A DNA stretch of 34,113 bases from Chloroflexota bacterium (GCA_021779955.1 JAJXZS010000047.1:1-34113), one strand, 5' to 3'. Counted from the stretch's first letter, positions 8,507-16,253 are shown. A program made the numbers and translations. Notes: generated from the sequence alone by a model not told the origin.

Positions 8507-10248
8507 ACGTTGCCAGGTGCCATGGAGGAGGGTTTCATGTCGCGAACGTTCAATTGGAGCACCGACTTCGAATTGTAATTATTCTCTTCGATGGAATAGA
8601 AAATGTCGAGATGGGAAGGCATCGCGTCCATCCAGGCTGCCTGCCTCCAGGCAACGGCATCGACAGTGCCGCCATGGAAACGCACTTTGAACTTCAGATG
8701 ATTCTGATCCTTGCCGATCTTGCGCGCATCTACGATCTCGACATTCCTTGAGATGAACCGCGCCTCCGGATTTTCCATGCCGGTTGGCTCGAGACCCTTC
8801 AATTGCGCTAATACATCGGGTGGCAGGTCGTCTACGTTCACTTCCATGTCGGCTTTGAGCGTGTGGCGCAAGTCAATCCCCGAGAGCTCTCTCTCGGCAA
8901 TCTGCTGCAGGCGTTCCACCAGCGCTTCCCGGTTTTCGATCTTGACCGTGAAACCGGCGGCTGCGCTGTGGCCGCCGTGCCTCACCAGCAGATCGGCGCA
9001 TTCATCCAGCGCCTGCGTGATGTGAAATTCGGGGATACTCCGGCACGAAGCTTTGATCACGTCCTCTTCGACCGTCCCGATGATGGCAGGACGGTAGAAA
9101 TTCTCTACCAGCTTCGACGCGACCAGCCCCATGATCCCCGAGCCGGATTTCGTCGTGAACGACGAATAGTCGAAATCCGCCAATGAGAAATCGCTGATCA
9201 GGTACCTGCCCTCGATGCTGCCCATGCGATCCGCCACCCAGGCCTGCAATTGCCTGGTAAGCTCTTGCCGCTCCGAATTTTGATTTTCGAGCTTCTGTAC
9301 AATCCCTCCAACTTCTTCCCGGTCTTGTGAAACCAGCAGTCTATAAGAAAGCAGCGCCGAATCCATTCGCCCGGCAGCGTTCAAACGTGGCCCAAGAATG
9401 TACCCGATATCGCTTGCATTAACCAGCCCCGGATCGCGTCTGGCGATTTCCAACAATTTCGTCACGCCAAGGCGCTTTCCCTTGTGAATCAGGTCCAATC
9501 CCCGCTTCACCAGCGACCGGTTTTCTCCCTTGAGCGGGACGATATCTGATACCGTGCCAAGCGCCACCAGGTCGAGCCAATCTTCGGCCTGAACCCCGGC
9601 GACAGGGTGCTTTTGCAGTACGGCTTCGGCGATCTTATATGCCAGCCCCACGCCCGAAAGCTCTTTGCAGGTGTACGGATCGCCATCTCGTTTGGGGCAG
9701 ATAACCGCCACAGCTTCAGGCAGATCGTGCTTGGGATGGTGGTGATCGCTGATGATCATATCAACACCAAGCGAACGGGCGAAGTCAGCTTCACGCGGTG
9801 AGCGTATGCCGCAATCGACCGTGAGAATCACTTTCACATTGGAATCAGCAAGGACCTGGATGGCATCCTGGTTCAGCCCATACCCTTCTTCGAACCGGTT
9901 TGGGATATAGCGGTGCGCGTGAATCCCCAGGTATTGAAGTACTTGCACCATTAACGCCGTGGCGGTGACGCCGTCCACGTCGTAGTCGCCGTAGACGGCA
10001 ACCATTTCGCCGCGGTCGGCAGCTTCGAGCAGCCGCTCCACCGCCGCTTCCATGTCGATAAGCTTGAAAGGGTCTTCGTCTACAGGCCGGTTCTCAAGGT
10101 ACATTGCGGCGCTTTCAGCATCACCTATACCCCGGTTATAGAGAATCTGGCGCATAAAGCGGGGGTATGCGGAGAGCGCTTCTGATCGCTCTTCAGGAAT
10201 ATCCGGATACACCCACCAATTCTTGGACTGTTGGGCTTCACTCATCAT
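8503..10248 (-). CDS. recJ: Single-stranded-DNA-specific exonuclease RecJ
   Basis: RecJ degrades single-stranded DNA 5' to 3' in recombination and mismatch/base-excision repair. The 581-residue protein has the DHH phosphoesterase core: YGDYDVDG (about 86-93), VDCG, and the signature DHHHP (168-172). A DHHA1 region with RHGGHSAAAGFTV follows, then a C-terminal OB-fold (ARKIGKDQNHLKFKV) that binds DNA. Length and motif order match bacterial RecJ. It starts 9 bp after alr and its stop overlaps the transporter gene. Two in-frame ATGs open the gene (10248 and 10245), without a clear Shine-Dalgarno. recA lies about 12 kb away on the other strand in a separate transcription unit. Confidence 0.95.
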   Translation of the reverse strand: MMSEAQQSKNWWVYPDIPEERSEALSAYPRFMRQILYNRGIGDAESAAMYLENRPVDEDPFKLIDMEAAVERLLEAADRGEMVAVYGDYDVDGVTATALMVQVLQYLGIHAHRYIPNRFEEGYGLNQDAIQVLADSNVKVILTVDCGIRSPREADFARSLGVDMIISDHHHPKHDLPEAVAVICPKRDGDPYTCKELSGVGLAYKIAEAVLQKHPVAGVQAEDWLDLVALGTVSDIVPLKGENRSLVKRGLDLIHKGKRLGVTKLLEIARRDPGLVNASDIGYILGPRLNAAGRMDSALLSYRLLVSQDREEVGGIVQKLENQNSERQELTRQLQAWVADRMGSIEGRYLISDFSLADFDYSSFTTKSGSGIMGLVASKLVENFYRPAIIGTVEEDVIKASCRSIPEFHITQALDECADLLVRHGGHSAAAGFTVKIENREALVERLQQIAERELSGIDLRHTLKADMEVNVDDLPPDVLAQLKGLEPTGMENPEARFISRNVEIVDARKIGKDQNHLKFKVRFHGGTVDAVAWRQAAWMDAMPSHLDIFYSIEENNYNSKSVLQLNVRDMKPSSMAPGNV

Positions 10249-10257
10249 TCTGGCTGC

Positions 10258-11373
10258 CTATTCATCAATATAATACCTGGGAACCCGAGCTGTCAGCCCG
10301 CAGACTACCTCATAATTGTTGGTGTCCCACGAACGTCCTATTTCTTCTGCGCTGATGCGTTCTTCGCCTTGCTGACCGAGTAATACCACTTCATCTCCGG
10401 CTTGAGCTTCGGGCACGCCGTCCAGTTGGTACATCGATTGATCCATGCACATGCCGCCCACCTGGCTGATGCGCTTGCCGCGCAGAATGGCGATGTTACC
10501 AAGCCGCCTGCGCAAACCATCTGCATACCCGACAGCGCATGCACCGATGCGTTCCTTTTTTGTGGTCACATAACGGCAGTTGTAGCCGATACCTGAACCG
10601 GGCGGGAGCACCTTCAACGAAGTTAGTCGCGTTTTCCAGGCGAGCGCCGGCTCGAACTCCGCGGGTAGGGGTACCTCGTCGGACGGATCCAGGCCATAGA
10701 TCGCAATACCCGGGCGGATCGCGTCGAAAGCAGCTTCGGGGTATTTGAGCGCAGCAGCCGAATTGGCCGCATGGATGATCGCCGGGCGGAATCCACCGCT
10801 TTCCAGCTCGCTGATCACCTTGTTGAACTTCGAGAGCTGCATCTCAGTCGTTTTCGTTTGGATCTCATCGGCGCACGCAAAGTGGGTGAACAGGCCTTCG
10901 ACCACCAGGTTCTTCTTCAACCTGAGCTGCATCACAAACGCCGGGGCTTCCTCCGGGAAAAGGCCCAACCTGCCCATGCCCGTATCCACCTTGACATGCA
11001 GTTTGAGCGAATTCTTTTCGCCGGCCATGACCTCGGCATATTGTGCTGCTGTTTGATTTCGGTAGACCGTCAGTCCGATATTCAATCGGGCAGCTTCGAC
11101 CGCGTGTTCGGGCGATGTGAAGCCAAGCACCAGGATCGGAGCATCGATGCCTGCCATGCGCAGCACATTCGCTTCTTCAAACCTCGCAACGCAAAGGCGA
11201 TTGACACCTTCTTTGAGCACTGCCCTTGAAACATTGATCAGGCCGTGCCCATAAGCATTGGCCTTCACCACCGCCATCACCGGTTTGCCCGAAATTTGCG
11301 CCAACCTTTGAACATTCCGGCGAATCGCCCCCAGATTGATTTCCAACCAGATCGTATCTGCAATATTGTCCAT
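10258..11373 (-). CDS. alr: Alanine racemase
   Basis: Alanine racemase interconverts L- and D-alanine with PLP, supplying D-Ala for peptidoglycan. The 371-residue protein starts WLEINLGAIRRNV and carries the PLP lysine in VVKANAYGHG (K37). The other catalytic base is Tyr264, in GSGIGYN. KVDTGMGRLG, GLFTHFACAD and RPGIAIYG are family signatures, and GYADGLRRRL lies in the C-terminal beta domain. The frame is open further upstream, but that extension lacks homology-like features and runs into the tgt promoter, so the ATG at 11373 was chosen. That ATG gives a normal length and sits 6 bp after a TATACT box, which suggests a leaderless message. First gene of alr-recJ-eamA. Confidence 0.95.
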   Translation of the reverse strand: MDNIADTIWLEINLGAIRRNVQRLAQISGKPVMAVVKANAYGHGLINVSRAVLKEGVNRLCVARFEEANVLRMAGIDAPILVLGFTSPEHAVEAARLNIGLTVYRNQTAAQYAEVMAGEKNSLKLHVKVDTGMGRLGLFPEEAPAFVMQLRLKKNLVVEGLFTHFACADEIQTKTTEMQLSKFNKVISELESGGFRPAIIHAANSAAALKYPEAAFDAIRPGIAIYGLDPSDEVPLPAEFEPALAWKTRLTSLKVLPPGSGIGYNCRYVTTKKERIGACAVGYADGLRRRLGNIAILRGKRISQVGGMCMDQSMYQLDGVPEAQAGDEVVLLGQQGEERISAEEIGRSWDTNNYEVVCGLTARVPRYYIDE

Positions 11374-11379
11374 GGCTCT

Positions 11380-11409
11380 AGTATAAACGAGCCGGTGCCT
11401 GCGGAGCAA
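11380..11409 (-). promoter_or_regulatory. Predicted alr promoter, apparently leaderless
   Basis: Minus strand: TTGCTC (11409-11404), an 18-bp spacer, then TATACT (11385-11380). Counting 7 nt past the -10 box puts the transcription start on or next to the A of the alr ATG at 11373. No Shine-Dalgarno is visible between the promoter and the start, consistent with a leaderless mRNA. Confidence 0.5.
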
Positions 11410-11582
11410 GGAAAAGAAAGTTAAAAAAAAGCCTGCGCCAATGATCGGCAGCATTATGCACTTCTGAAACCCGGCTATTTGCAGCCTAATTTCATCAAAA
11501 TTCATTCCTGGCCTTGAGAATTCACAACGGTTCTCGAATCTCGCTTCTCGACCATTCTCTACTCTCCAATCCTCTTGTAGGC

Positions 11583-11588
11583 TATAAT
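11583..11588 (+). promoter_or_regulatory. tgt -10 box, apparently leaderless
   Basis: A perfect TATAAT ends 8 bp before the tgt ATG at 11597, so transcription would begin at or next to the start codon. No Shine-Dalgarno fits in the remaining bases. The -35 region (TACTCT at 11560-11565) is poor and lies in a CT-rich tract. The 223-bp alr-tgt gap otherwise shows no gene. Confidence 0.45.
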
Positions 11589-11596
11589 TCCCTGCA

Positions 11597-12727
11597 ATGG
11601 ATGAAGCTCCCTTTACATTCGATTTGATTGCCACGCAAACCAACGCCCGAGCCGGAGTCTTCCACACACCCCATGGTGACCTGGAAACCCCCGTGTTCGC
11701 TCCTGTGGGCACACAGGCCACGGTAAAGGCTGTTACCCCTGCCCAGCTCGCAGAGACGGGCGCAACGCTGGTCCTTTCCAATACCTATCACCTCTACCTG
11801 CGTCCCGGGGCTGACCTCGTCGCCGAGATGGGCGGTTTGCACGAGTTCATGCAGTGGCCCAAACCCATGCTCACGGATTCCGGCGGCTTCCAGGTTTTCT
11901 CTCTTTCGGCCATCCGCAAGATCGATGCGGAAGGGGTCACATTCAAGAGCCACATCGACGGCTCGATGCACCGGTTTACCCCCGAAAGCTCCATTCAAAT
12001 CCAGGAAAAGCTCGGCGCAGACATCATCATGGCTTTCGACGAATGCTCCGATCCTTACGACGAGACCTACAATCGGTCCGCCGTCGATCGCACCCACGCA
12101 TGGCTCGAACGCTGCGTCAATGCCAAGACTCGCAACGACCAGGCTCTCTTCGGCATTGTTCAGGGCGGGGTGTTCCCCGAATTGCGGCGCGAGTCAGCGC
12201 GCAAGGTTGCGGGCATGGACCTGCCTGGCCACGCCATCGGAGGGCTTTCAGTCGGTGAATCCAAGGCCGAAATGCACGAAATGATCGAACTGGTGAACGA
12301 GATTTTGCCCACAGGCAAACCTCGCTACCTGATGGGCGTCGGCTCACCCGAAGACCTGATCAACGGGGTGCTGCGCGGTATCGACATTTTCGACTGTGTA
12401 CTGCCGACGCGTCTCGCCAGGCATCAATCTGCTTTCACGCATGCCGGCCGCATCAATTTGATGAACGCTGCCTATGCGCACGATAAGCGCCCGATCGAAG
12501 AAGGCTGTGAATGCTACACCTGCCGCACCTTCACCCGCGCATATCTGCGCCATTTGATCATGGCCAAAGAAATGCTCGCGGCAACGCTCATATCGATCCA
12601 TAACATCCAGTTCCTGGTGACGCTGATGAAGCAGTCGCGCCAGGCAATTCTCAAGGGTCAGTTCGCGAACTTCGCGTCCGATTTCCTCGCGCAGTACAAA
12701 ACCTCTTCGAAAAAGGTGTCGTCATGA
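11597..12727 (+). CDS. tgt: Queuine/preQ1 tRNA-guanine transglycosylase
   Basis: Tgt exchanges guanine at tRNA position 34 for preQ1 in the queuosine pathway. The 376-residue protein has the substrate-pocket aspartate in TDSGGFQVFSL (D94), IMAFDECSD, GIVQGG, and GGLSVGE followed by LPTRLARHQ. The zinc site is C304-E-C306-Y-T-C309 with a downstream His. Length and motifs match bacterial Tgt. It is first in an operon with the fused undecaprenyl-diphosphatase gene, whose ATG overlaps the tgt stop. No queA, yajC or secD, frequent neighbours of tgt elsewhere, are present here. Confidence 0.96.
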   Translation: MDEAPFTFDLIATQTNARAGVFHTPHGDLETPVFAPVGTQATVKAVTPAQLAETGATLVLSNTYHLYLRPGADLVAEMGGLHEFMQWPKPMLTDSGGFQVFSLSAIRKIDAEGVTFKSHIDGSMHRFTPESSIQIQEKLGADIIMAFDECSDPYDETYNRSAVDRTHAWLERCVNAKTRNDQALFGIVQGGVFPELRRESARKVAGMDLPGHAIGGLSVGESKAEMHEMIELVNEILPTGKPRYLMGVGSPEDLINGVLRGIDIFDCVLPTRLARHQSAFTHAGRINLMNAAYAHDKRPIEEGCECYTCRTFTRAYLRHLIMAKEMLAATLISIHNIQFLVTLMKQSRQAILKGQFANFASDFLAQYKTSSKKVSS

Positions 12728-14286
12728 GCATTCTCCAATCCATCATCCTGGGCATCATCCAGGGCTTGACCGAATTTCTACCCGTTTCCAGTTCTGCGCA
12801 TCTCGTGTTGATCCCCTACCTGCTCAAGTGGAACATCCCTGCCAGCCAGGTTTTTCCGTTCGACGTGCTCGTCCAGCTCGGAACCCTCGCCGCCGTGATC
12901 ATCTACTTCTGGCCAGACCTGTGGCAGATTATCAAGGAATTCGTCCTGGGGATCGTCAAAGGCAAACCCTTTGCCGCTTTCGAATCGCGTATGGGCTGGT
13001 ACCTCATCCTGGCGACCATCCCTGCCGGCGTGGCGGGACTTTTTCTGAAAAGCAAGGTCGAAGCGGCCTTCAGCAGCCCGATGGTAACGGCGCTCTTCCT
13101 CTTTCTGACCGCTGCCTTCCTTTTTATTGCCGAGAAACTCGGCAAGCGTCGAAAGAACCTGAGCCAGATGAACTGGCTCGATTCGTTGATTGTCGGCCTC
13201 TTCCAGGCAGTTTCGATCTTCCCTGGCGTTTCACGCTCCGGGTCTACGATCTCTGGCGGCATGCTCCGCGAATATGACAGGCCAACCGCCGCGCGCTTTT
13301 CCTTCCTAATGTCCATCCCTGTGATGCTGGCAGCCGGCGCTTTGAGCGTCAAAGATCTCCTCGATGTACCCCAACTCTCGTCATTCCTACCAGTGATGGC
13401 GATTGGCTTTGTTACGGCAGCGGTCGTTGGCTACTTCTCCATTCGCTGGCTGCTATCCTTCCTGCAGAAGCGTTCGCTGATGGCCTTTGCCATCTACTGC
13501 GCCGCTCTCGCCGTGGCGGTGCTTGGAGTGATCCTGCTTCGCGCGCCTTCGGCCGCGCAGGCGAATGCTGCCGCCGAAACCCCTGTATTAAGCAAGGACT
13601 CGCCGGTTGTGCTGAGGCTGACCTACACCCCCGCCCTCGACGGATCGACAGAAGCGTTTTCCTCCTGCGCCGGCCAGTTATCAGGTACCGGCCTTGTTGT
13701 GCAGGAACGCCCCACCAATTCACTCGCCGCGACAAACGCCGATATCCAGATGAGGTTTGGCGCTCCTGAATCCCTGGCGCTGCCTTCTTACGCACTGGGC
13801 ACCGAGACTCTCGAATTCATAGTCAATCCCTCGAACACGCTGCAAAGCCTGCCGCTCGAAATGGCGCAGCAGGTCTTCAGCGCCAGGTTCGCCACCTGGG
13901 GCGATCTCGCAACCGCTTGCCCGGAGTGCTTTAGCACCGCCCTTCCTGAAAACATCAAGTCCGGCGCAATCGCGCTCAACTTCTACGCTGCTGACGAAGA
14001 TATCCAGGTTTTGATGGAAAGCGCCGTGACCTCAGGCGTTCTCCCCGCTCGCGCGCAGGCGCTTCTCATCCCGGATCCCGCGGCCATGGTCGAGACTGTC
14101 GCAGGTGAAACTCAGGCCATCGGTTACGTACCCTCGGCATCGCTGGCCGGTTCGGTCAGGCAGATCCGGATCACGGGGATCGACTCTGCAAAGTTGGAGT
14201 TGCCTGTGCTGGCGATTACGCAAACCACAGCGCAAGGCGCAGCGCTCGCCTGGCTGGAATGCCTGCAGAGCGCGCTCGCGCACTGA
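12724..14286 (+). CDS. uppP: Undecaprenyl-diphosphatase (UppP/BacA) fused to a PstS-like substrate-binding domain
   Basis: Residues 1 to about 272 are a complete UppP, which removes phosphate from undecaprenyl diphosphate outside the membrane so the lipid carrier can be reused for peptidoglycan. QGLTEFLPVSSSAHL supplies the acidic motif (E17) and His26, and FPGVSRSGST (about 166-175) is the second motif; about eight membrane helices are present. UppP normally ends near 270 residues. Here roughly 245 more residues follow without a frameshift. The extension looks like a type 2 periplasmic-binding fold: VNPSNTLQSLPLEMAQQVFS then WGDL resembles the PstS family 'NP...L...IF...W' stretch, and ETQAIGYVP resembles its later 'AIGY' segment. 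The domain would be extracytoplasmic if the last helix ends outside, which is inference. The ATG overlaps the tgt stop. Confidence 0.9.
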   Translation: MSILQSIILGIIQGLTEFLPVSSSAHLVLIPYLLKWNIPASQVFPFDVLVQLGTLAAVIIYFWPDLWQIIKEFVLGIVKGKPFAAFESRMGWYLILATIPAGVAGLFLKSKVEAAFSSPMVTALFLFLTAAFLFIAEKLGKRRKNLSQMNWLDSLIVGLFQAVSIFPGVSRSGSTISGGMLREYDRPTAARFSFLMSIPVMLAAGALSVKDLLDVPQLSSFLPVMAIGFVTAAVVGYFSIRWLLSFLQKRSLMAFAIYCAALAVAVLGVILLRAPSAAQANAAAETPVLSKDSPVVLRLTYTPALDGSTEAFSSCAGQLSGTGLVVQERPTNSLAATNADIQMRFGAPESLALPSYALGTETLEFIVNPSNTLQSLPLEMAQQVFSARFATWGDLATACPECFSTALPENIKSGAIALNFYAADEDIQVLMESAVTSGVLPARAQALLIPDPAAMVETVAGETQAIGYVPSASLAGSVRQIRITGIDSAKLELPVLAITQTTAQGAALAWLECLQSALAH

Positions 14287-14295
14287 GAGGTCAAG

Positions 14296-14490
14296 TTGAC
14301 AGTCAAAATCGTTTTGCGAGATCACGAATCCAGTATTCCTGCTCCCATCAGCCTCGAAGACGCACTGGAGCAGTTGCATCTGGATGGCGAATTGTACGTG
14401 GTCCTGCGCAACGGAATAGCGATTAAAAGCGATGAGATACTCCAGGACGGAGACGTCGTCAGGCTCATTCCGGTAATGATCGGCGGCTAA
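14296..14490 (+). CDS. Small ubiquitin-fold sulfur-carrier-like protein (ThiS/MoaD type) ending in GG
   Basis: The 64-residue protein has the beta-grasp pattern: MTVKIVLRD strand, a helix (SLEDALEQL), YVVLRNG, and DGDVVRLIPVMIGG. The last two residues are Gly-Gly, the C-terminus that ThiS, MoaD and archaeal SAMP proteins need for adenylation and thiocarboxylate formation or conjugation. It starts with TTG at 14296; a GAGAGG Shine-Dalgarno (14285-14290) 5 nt upstream fixes this start. It lies 9 bp after the uppP fusion and before a terminator, so it is last in the tgt-uppP operon. No thi, moa or E1-like gene is in the window, so sulfur transfer, cofactor synthesis and protein modification are all possible. 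Confidence 0.82.
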   Translation: MTVKIVLRDHESSIPAPISLEDALEQLHLDGELYVVLRNGIAIKSDEILQDGDVVRLIPVMIGG

Positions 14491-14515
14491 AGGACTTTTC
14501 CTTCAGCAGGGATAA

Positions 14516-14550
14516 AAATAGAGCGGATTATCTCCGCTCTATTTGTTTTC
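14516..14550. terminator. Bidirectional rho-independent terminator
   Basis: A perfect 12-bp stem (14516-14527 with 14533-14544, core AGAGCGGA/TCCGCTCT) closes a 5-nt loop. On plus it is followed by GTTTTC; on minus the A-rich flank gives TTTTTAT. It sits between the convergent ubiquitin-fold gene and glnA and should stop both transcripts. Confidence 0.85.
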
Positions 14551-14557
14551 ATGGGGT

Positions 14558-15901
14558 TTACGCCGTTTCGAGGTAACGCCCAACTTCCCAGTCCATCACA
14601 TGAAGCCTGTACTCCTCCCACTCGGCTTTCTTGGCGCGCACAAAGGCTCCGTAGAGCGCGTCATCGAGCGCATCCTTGATCACCGCGTCGGCTTCGAACT
14701 CGATCAGGGCTTCGCGGAGGGAGCCCGGCAGCTCATCGACGCCGAGCGCATGCCGTTCGTCTGAGGTCATTTCGTAGACGTTGATGTTGTTGAGCGGTTT
14801 TGGAGGTACGAGCCCCCGGTTGATCCCGTCCAGCGCGGCTGCAAGCATCACATTGTAAGCCAGGTAAGGATTGCAGGATGGATCAGGGCAGCGCAGTTCG
14901 GCGCGCGCAGCGCTGCTCATACCCTTGTTGTAGCGCGGAATGCGAATGAGCGCGGAGCGGTTGGTTTGAGCCCATCCGATATACACGGGAGCCTCATACC
15001 CCGGAACGAGCCTTTTATACGAATTGACCGTCGGCGCCAGGACGGCCGACATCGCTTTGGCGTGCACCAGTTGGCCTGCGATAAACTGGTAGGCGATCTT
15101 TGAGAGGTTGAACGTGTCGTTGGGGTCATAGAATGCATTTTTGCCATCAAGAGTCGCCAGAGATTGGTGGCAATGCATCCCCGAACCATTGATCCCGAAG
15201 ATCGGTTTGGGCATGAAAGAAGCCAGCAGCCCGTTTTGAGCCGCAATGGCTTTTACTGTGTACTTCATGGTCAGCACGTTATCGGCAGAGCGCAGCGCAT
15301 CGTCGAAGCGGAAGTCGATCTCGTGCTGCGCGAGCGCCACTTCGTGATGCCCGACTTCGACATCGAGCCCCATCGTCTCGAGCGCCTGGATCAGCTCCGT
15401 GCGCACTCGCACCGCCTCATCGTTTGGGCTGAAATCGAAATAAGTCCCGACGTCGTGCGGCACTGGGTGGATGGTCTCGGAACCGTTGCCATTGCGGCGG
15501 AAAAGGAAGAATTCGGGCTCGGAACCGACGTTGAATGTGTAGCCTTTCTTCTTGAGCGCTTCGAGCGACCTCCGCAGCGCGCCGCGCGGATCCCCTGCAA
15601 ACGGAGAGCCGTCAGGCAGGTAGATGTCGCAAAAGAGACGCGCGCGTTTGAGATCATCCGGAGACCAGGGAAGCACTGCGTATGTGTCGATATCGGGACG
15701 CAGTAACATGTCGCTTTCCTGGATGCGCGAAAAACCTTCCACTGATGAACCGTCGAACCAGATGCCGTTGTCCAGGTCTTCCGCAAGCCGGCCGATGGGC
15801 GCATCGACGCTCTTGACCGAGCCGGTGACATCCGTGAATTGGAAGGAAATGAATTTAACCTGATCAGCTTCGATACGCGAGAACAACTCTTTCTTATCCA
15901 T
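14558..15901 (-). CDS. glnA: Glutamine synthetase type I
   Basis: GlnA makes glutamine from glutamate, ammonia and ATP in the cytoplasm. The 447-residue protein is type I length. The N-terminal beta-grasp contains FQFTDVTGSVKSVD and WFDGSSVEGF. The catalytic domain has SEPEFFLF, GHHEVALAQHEIDF, NGSGMHCHQSL and NRSALIRIPRY, then RCPDPSCNPYLAYN. The shorter length and lack of a visible Asn-Leu-Tyr adenylylation site suggest the GSI-alpha class. The frame is open to 15997, but the ATG at 15901 is preceded by AAGGAG with good spacing and starts at the canonical MDKKELF-like N-terminus, so it was chosen. It is monocistronic, ends at a bidirectional terminator, and has a strong promoter with a structured leader of about 320 nt. 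Confidence 0.95.
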   Translation of the reverse strand: MDKKELFSRIEADQVKFISFQFTDVTGSVKSVDAPIGRLAEDLDNGIWFDGSSVEGFSRIQESDMLLRPDIDTYAVLPWSPDDLKRARLFCDIYLPDGSPFAGDPRGALRRSLEALKKKGYTFNVGSEPEFFLFRRNGNGSETIHPVPHDVGTYFDFSPNDEAVRVRTELIQALETMGLDVEVGHHEVALAQHEIDFRFDDALRSADNVLTMKYTVKAIAAQNGLLASFMPKPIFGINGSGMHCHQSLATLDGKNAFYDPNDTFNLSKIAYQFIAGQLVHAKAMSAVLAPTVNSYKRLVPGYEAPVYIGWAQTNRSALIRIPRYNKGMSSAARAELRCPDPSCNPYLAYNVMLAAALDGINRGLVPPKPLNNINVYEMTSDERHALGVDELPGSLREALIEFEADAVIKDALDDALYGAFVRAKKAEWEEYRLHVMDWEVGRYLETA

Positions 15902-15929
15902 CTTGCGCTCCTTAAAAAAGTGAATGAAT

Positions 15930-16026
15930 CCAGTCAACTCGAGCAGCCCGACTGGTGGATGAGGTTGAAAACCAAATACAGGTGAACATTGGTTCACCTA
16001 CCTTTGATCCAACCTTGTCCCAGTCG
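15930..16026 (-). promoter_or_regulatory. glnA leader: long nested hairpin with an alternative competing stem
   Basis: Read on the minus strand, a long interrupted hairpin is built from stems 16026-16020 with 955-949 (CGACTGG/CCAGTCG), 16015-16010 with 967-962 (AGGTTG/CAACCT), 16008-16003 with 976-971, and a perfect apical AGGTGAAC-CAAT-GTTCACCT (15999-15980). The 3' strand of its outer stem (955-950) can instead pair with GACTGG at 935-930, forming a second hairpin followed 10 nt later by a U6 tract just before the AAGGAG of glnA. The two pairings exclude each other, the logic of an attenuator, although the U tract is too far from the stem for a classic terminator. Confidence 0.55.
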
Positions 16027-16066
16027 TCGCCGTCTGGTTTTCAGTTTTCACAGTTTTACAGGAATT

Positions 16067-16198
16067 GAAGCCCCGGCAGGGCTTCGGAGGCATCCGCTGA
16101 TCGATCGATTTTCCTCCGGAAACATCCCGGAGTTAACTCCCTCTCGCGAAGGAGAACCTCCACCTCGTCATCTCGAATGAGACTCAGCCGCTCGTTCC
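16067..16198 (-). ncRNA. Candidate structured leader RNA of glnA, with glmS-core-like blocks
   Basis: On the minus strand, downstream of the glnA promoter, ATGACGAGGTGGAGGTT (from 16171) and GCGGATGCCTCC (16097-16086) flank a helix GGAGG/CCTCC (16161-16157 with 16090-16086). A short hairpin TCTC-ATTC-GAGA (16182-16171) precedes GACGAGG, and GCTGA at 16188-16184 can pair with TCAGC at 16100-16096 as a pseudoknot. Further hairpins are CTCCGG/CCGGAG (16114-16132) and a perfect 7-bp GAAGCCC/GGGCTTC stem (16067-16085). From memory, GACGAGG, GGAGGTT and GCGGATGCCTCC are conserved blocks of the glmS ribozyme. The insert between them is longer here, and the downstream gene is glnA, not glmS. A cis-regulatory RNA is likely; its ligand and any catalytic activity are unknown. 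Confidence 0.6.
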
Positions 16199-16224
16199 AA
16201 TTATTCGGTTTTCACAATGTGGTA

Positions 16225-16253
16225 ATCATACAGACTGGAATAAGGTTTGTCAA
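16225..16253 (-). promoter_or_regulatory. Strong sigma-70-type promoter of glnA
   Basis: Minus strand: consensus TTGACA (16253-16248), a 17-bp spacer, then TATGAT (16230-16225). Transcription should begin near 16218, giving an untranslated leader of about 320 nt that spans the two structured elements before glnA. Confidence 0.8.

Noticed and set aside
11374-11781. N-terminal extension of alanine racemase
   Set aside because: It would cross the tgt start and promoter, lacks homology-like features, and the ATG at 11373 gives the standard protein.
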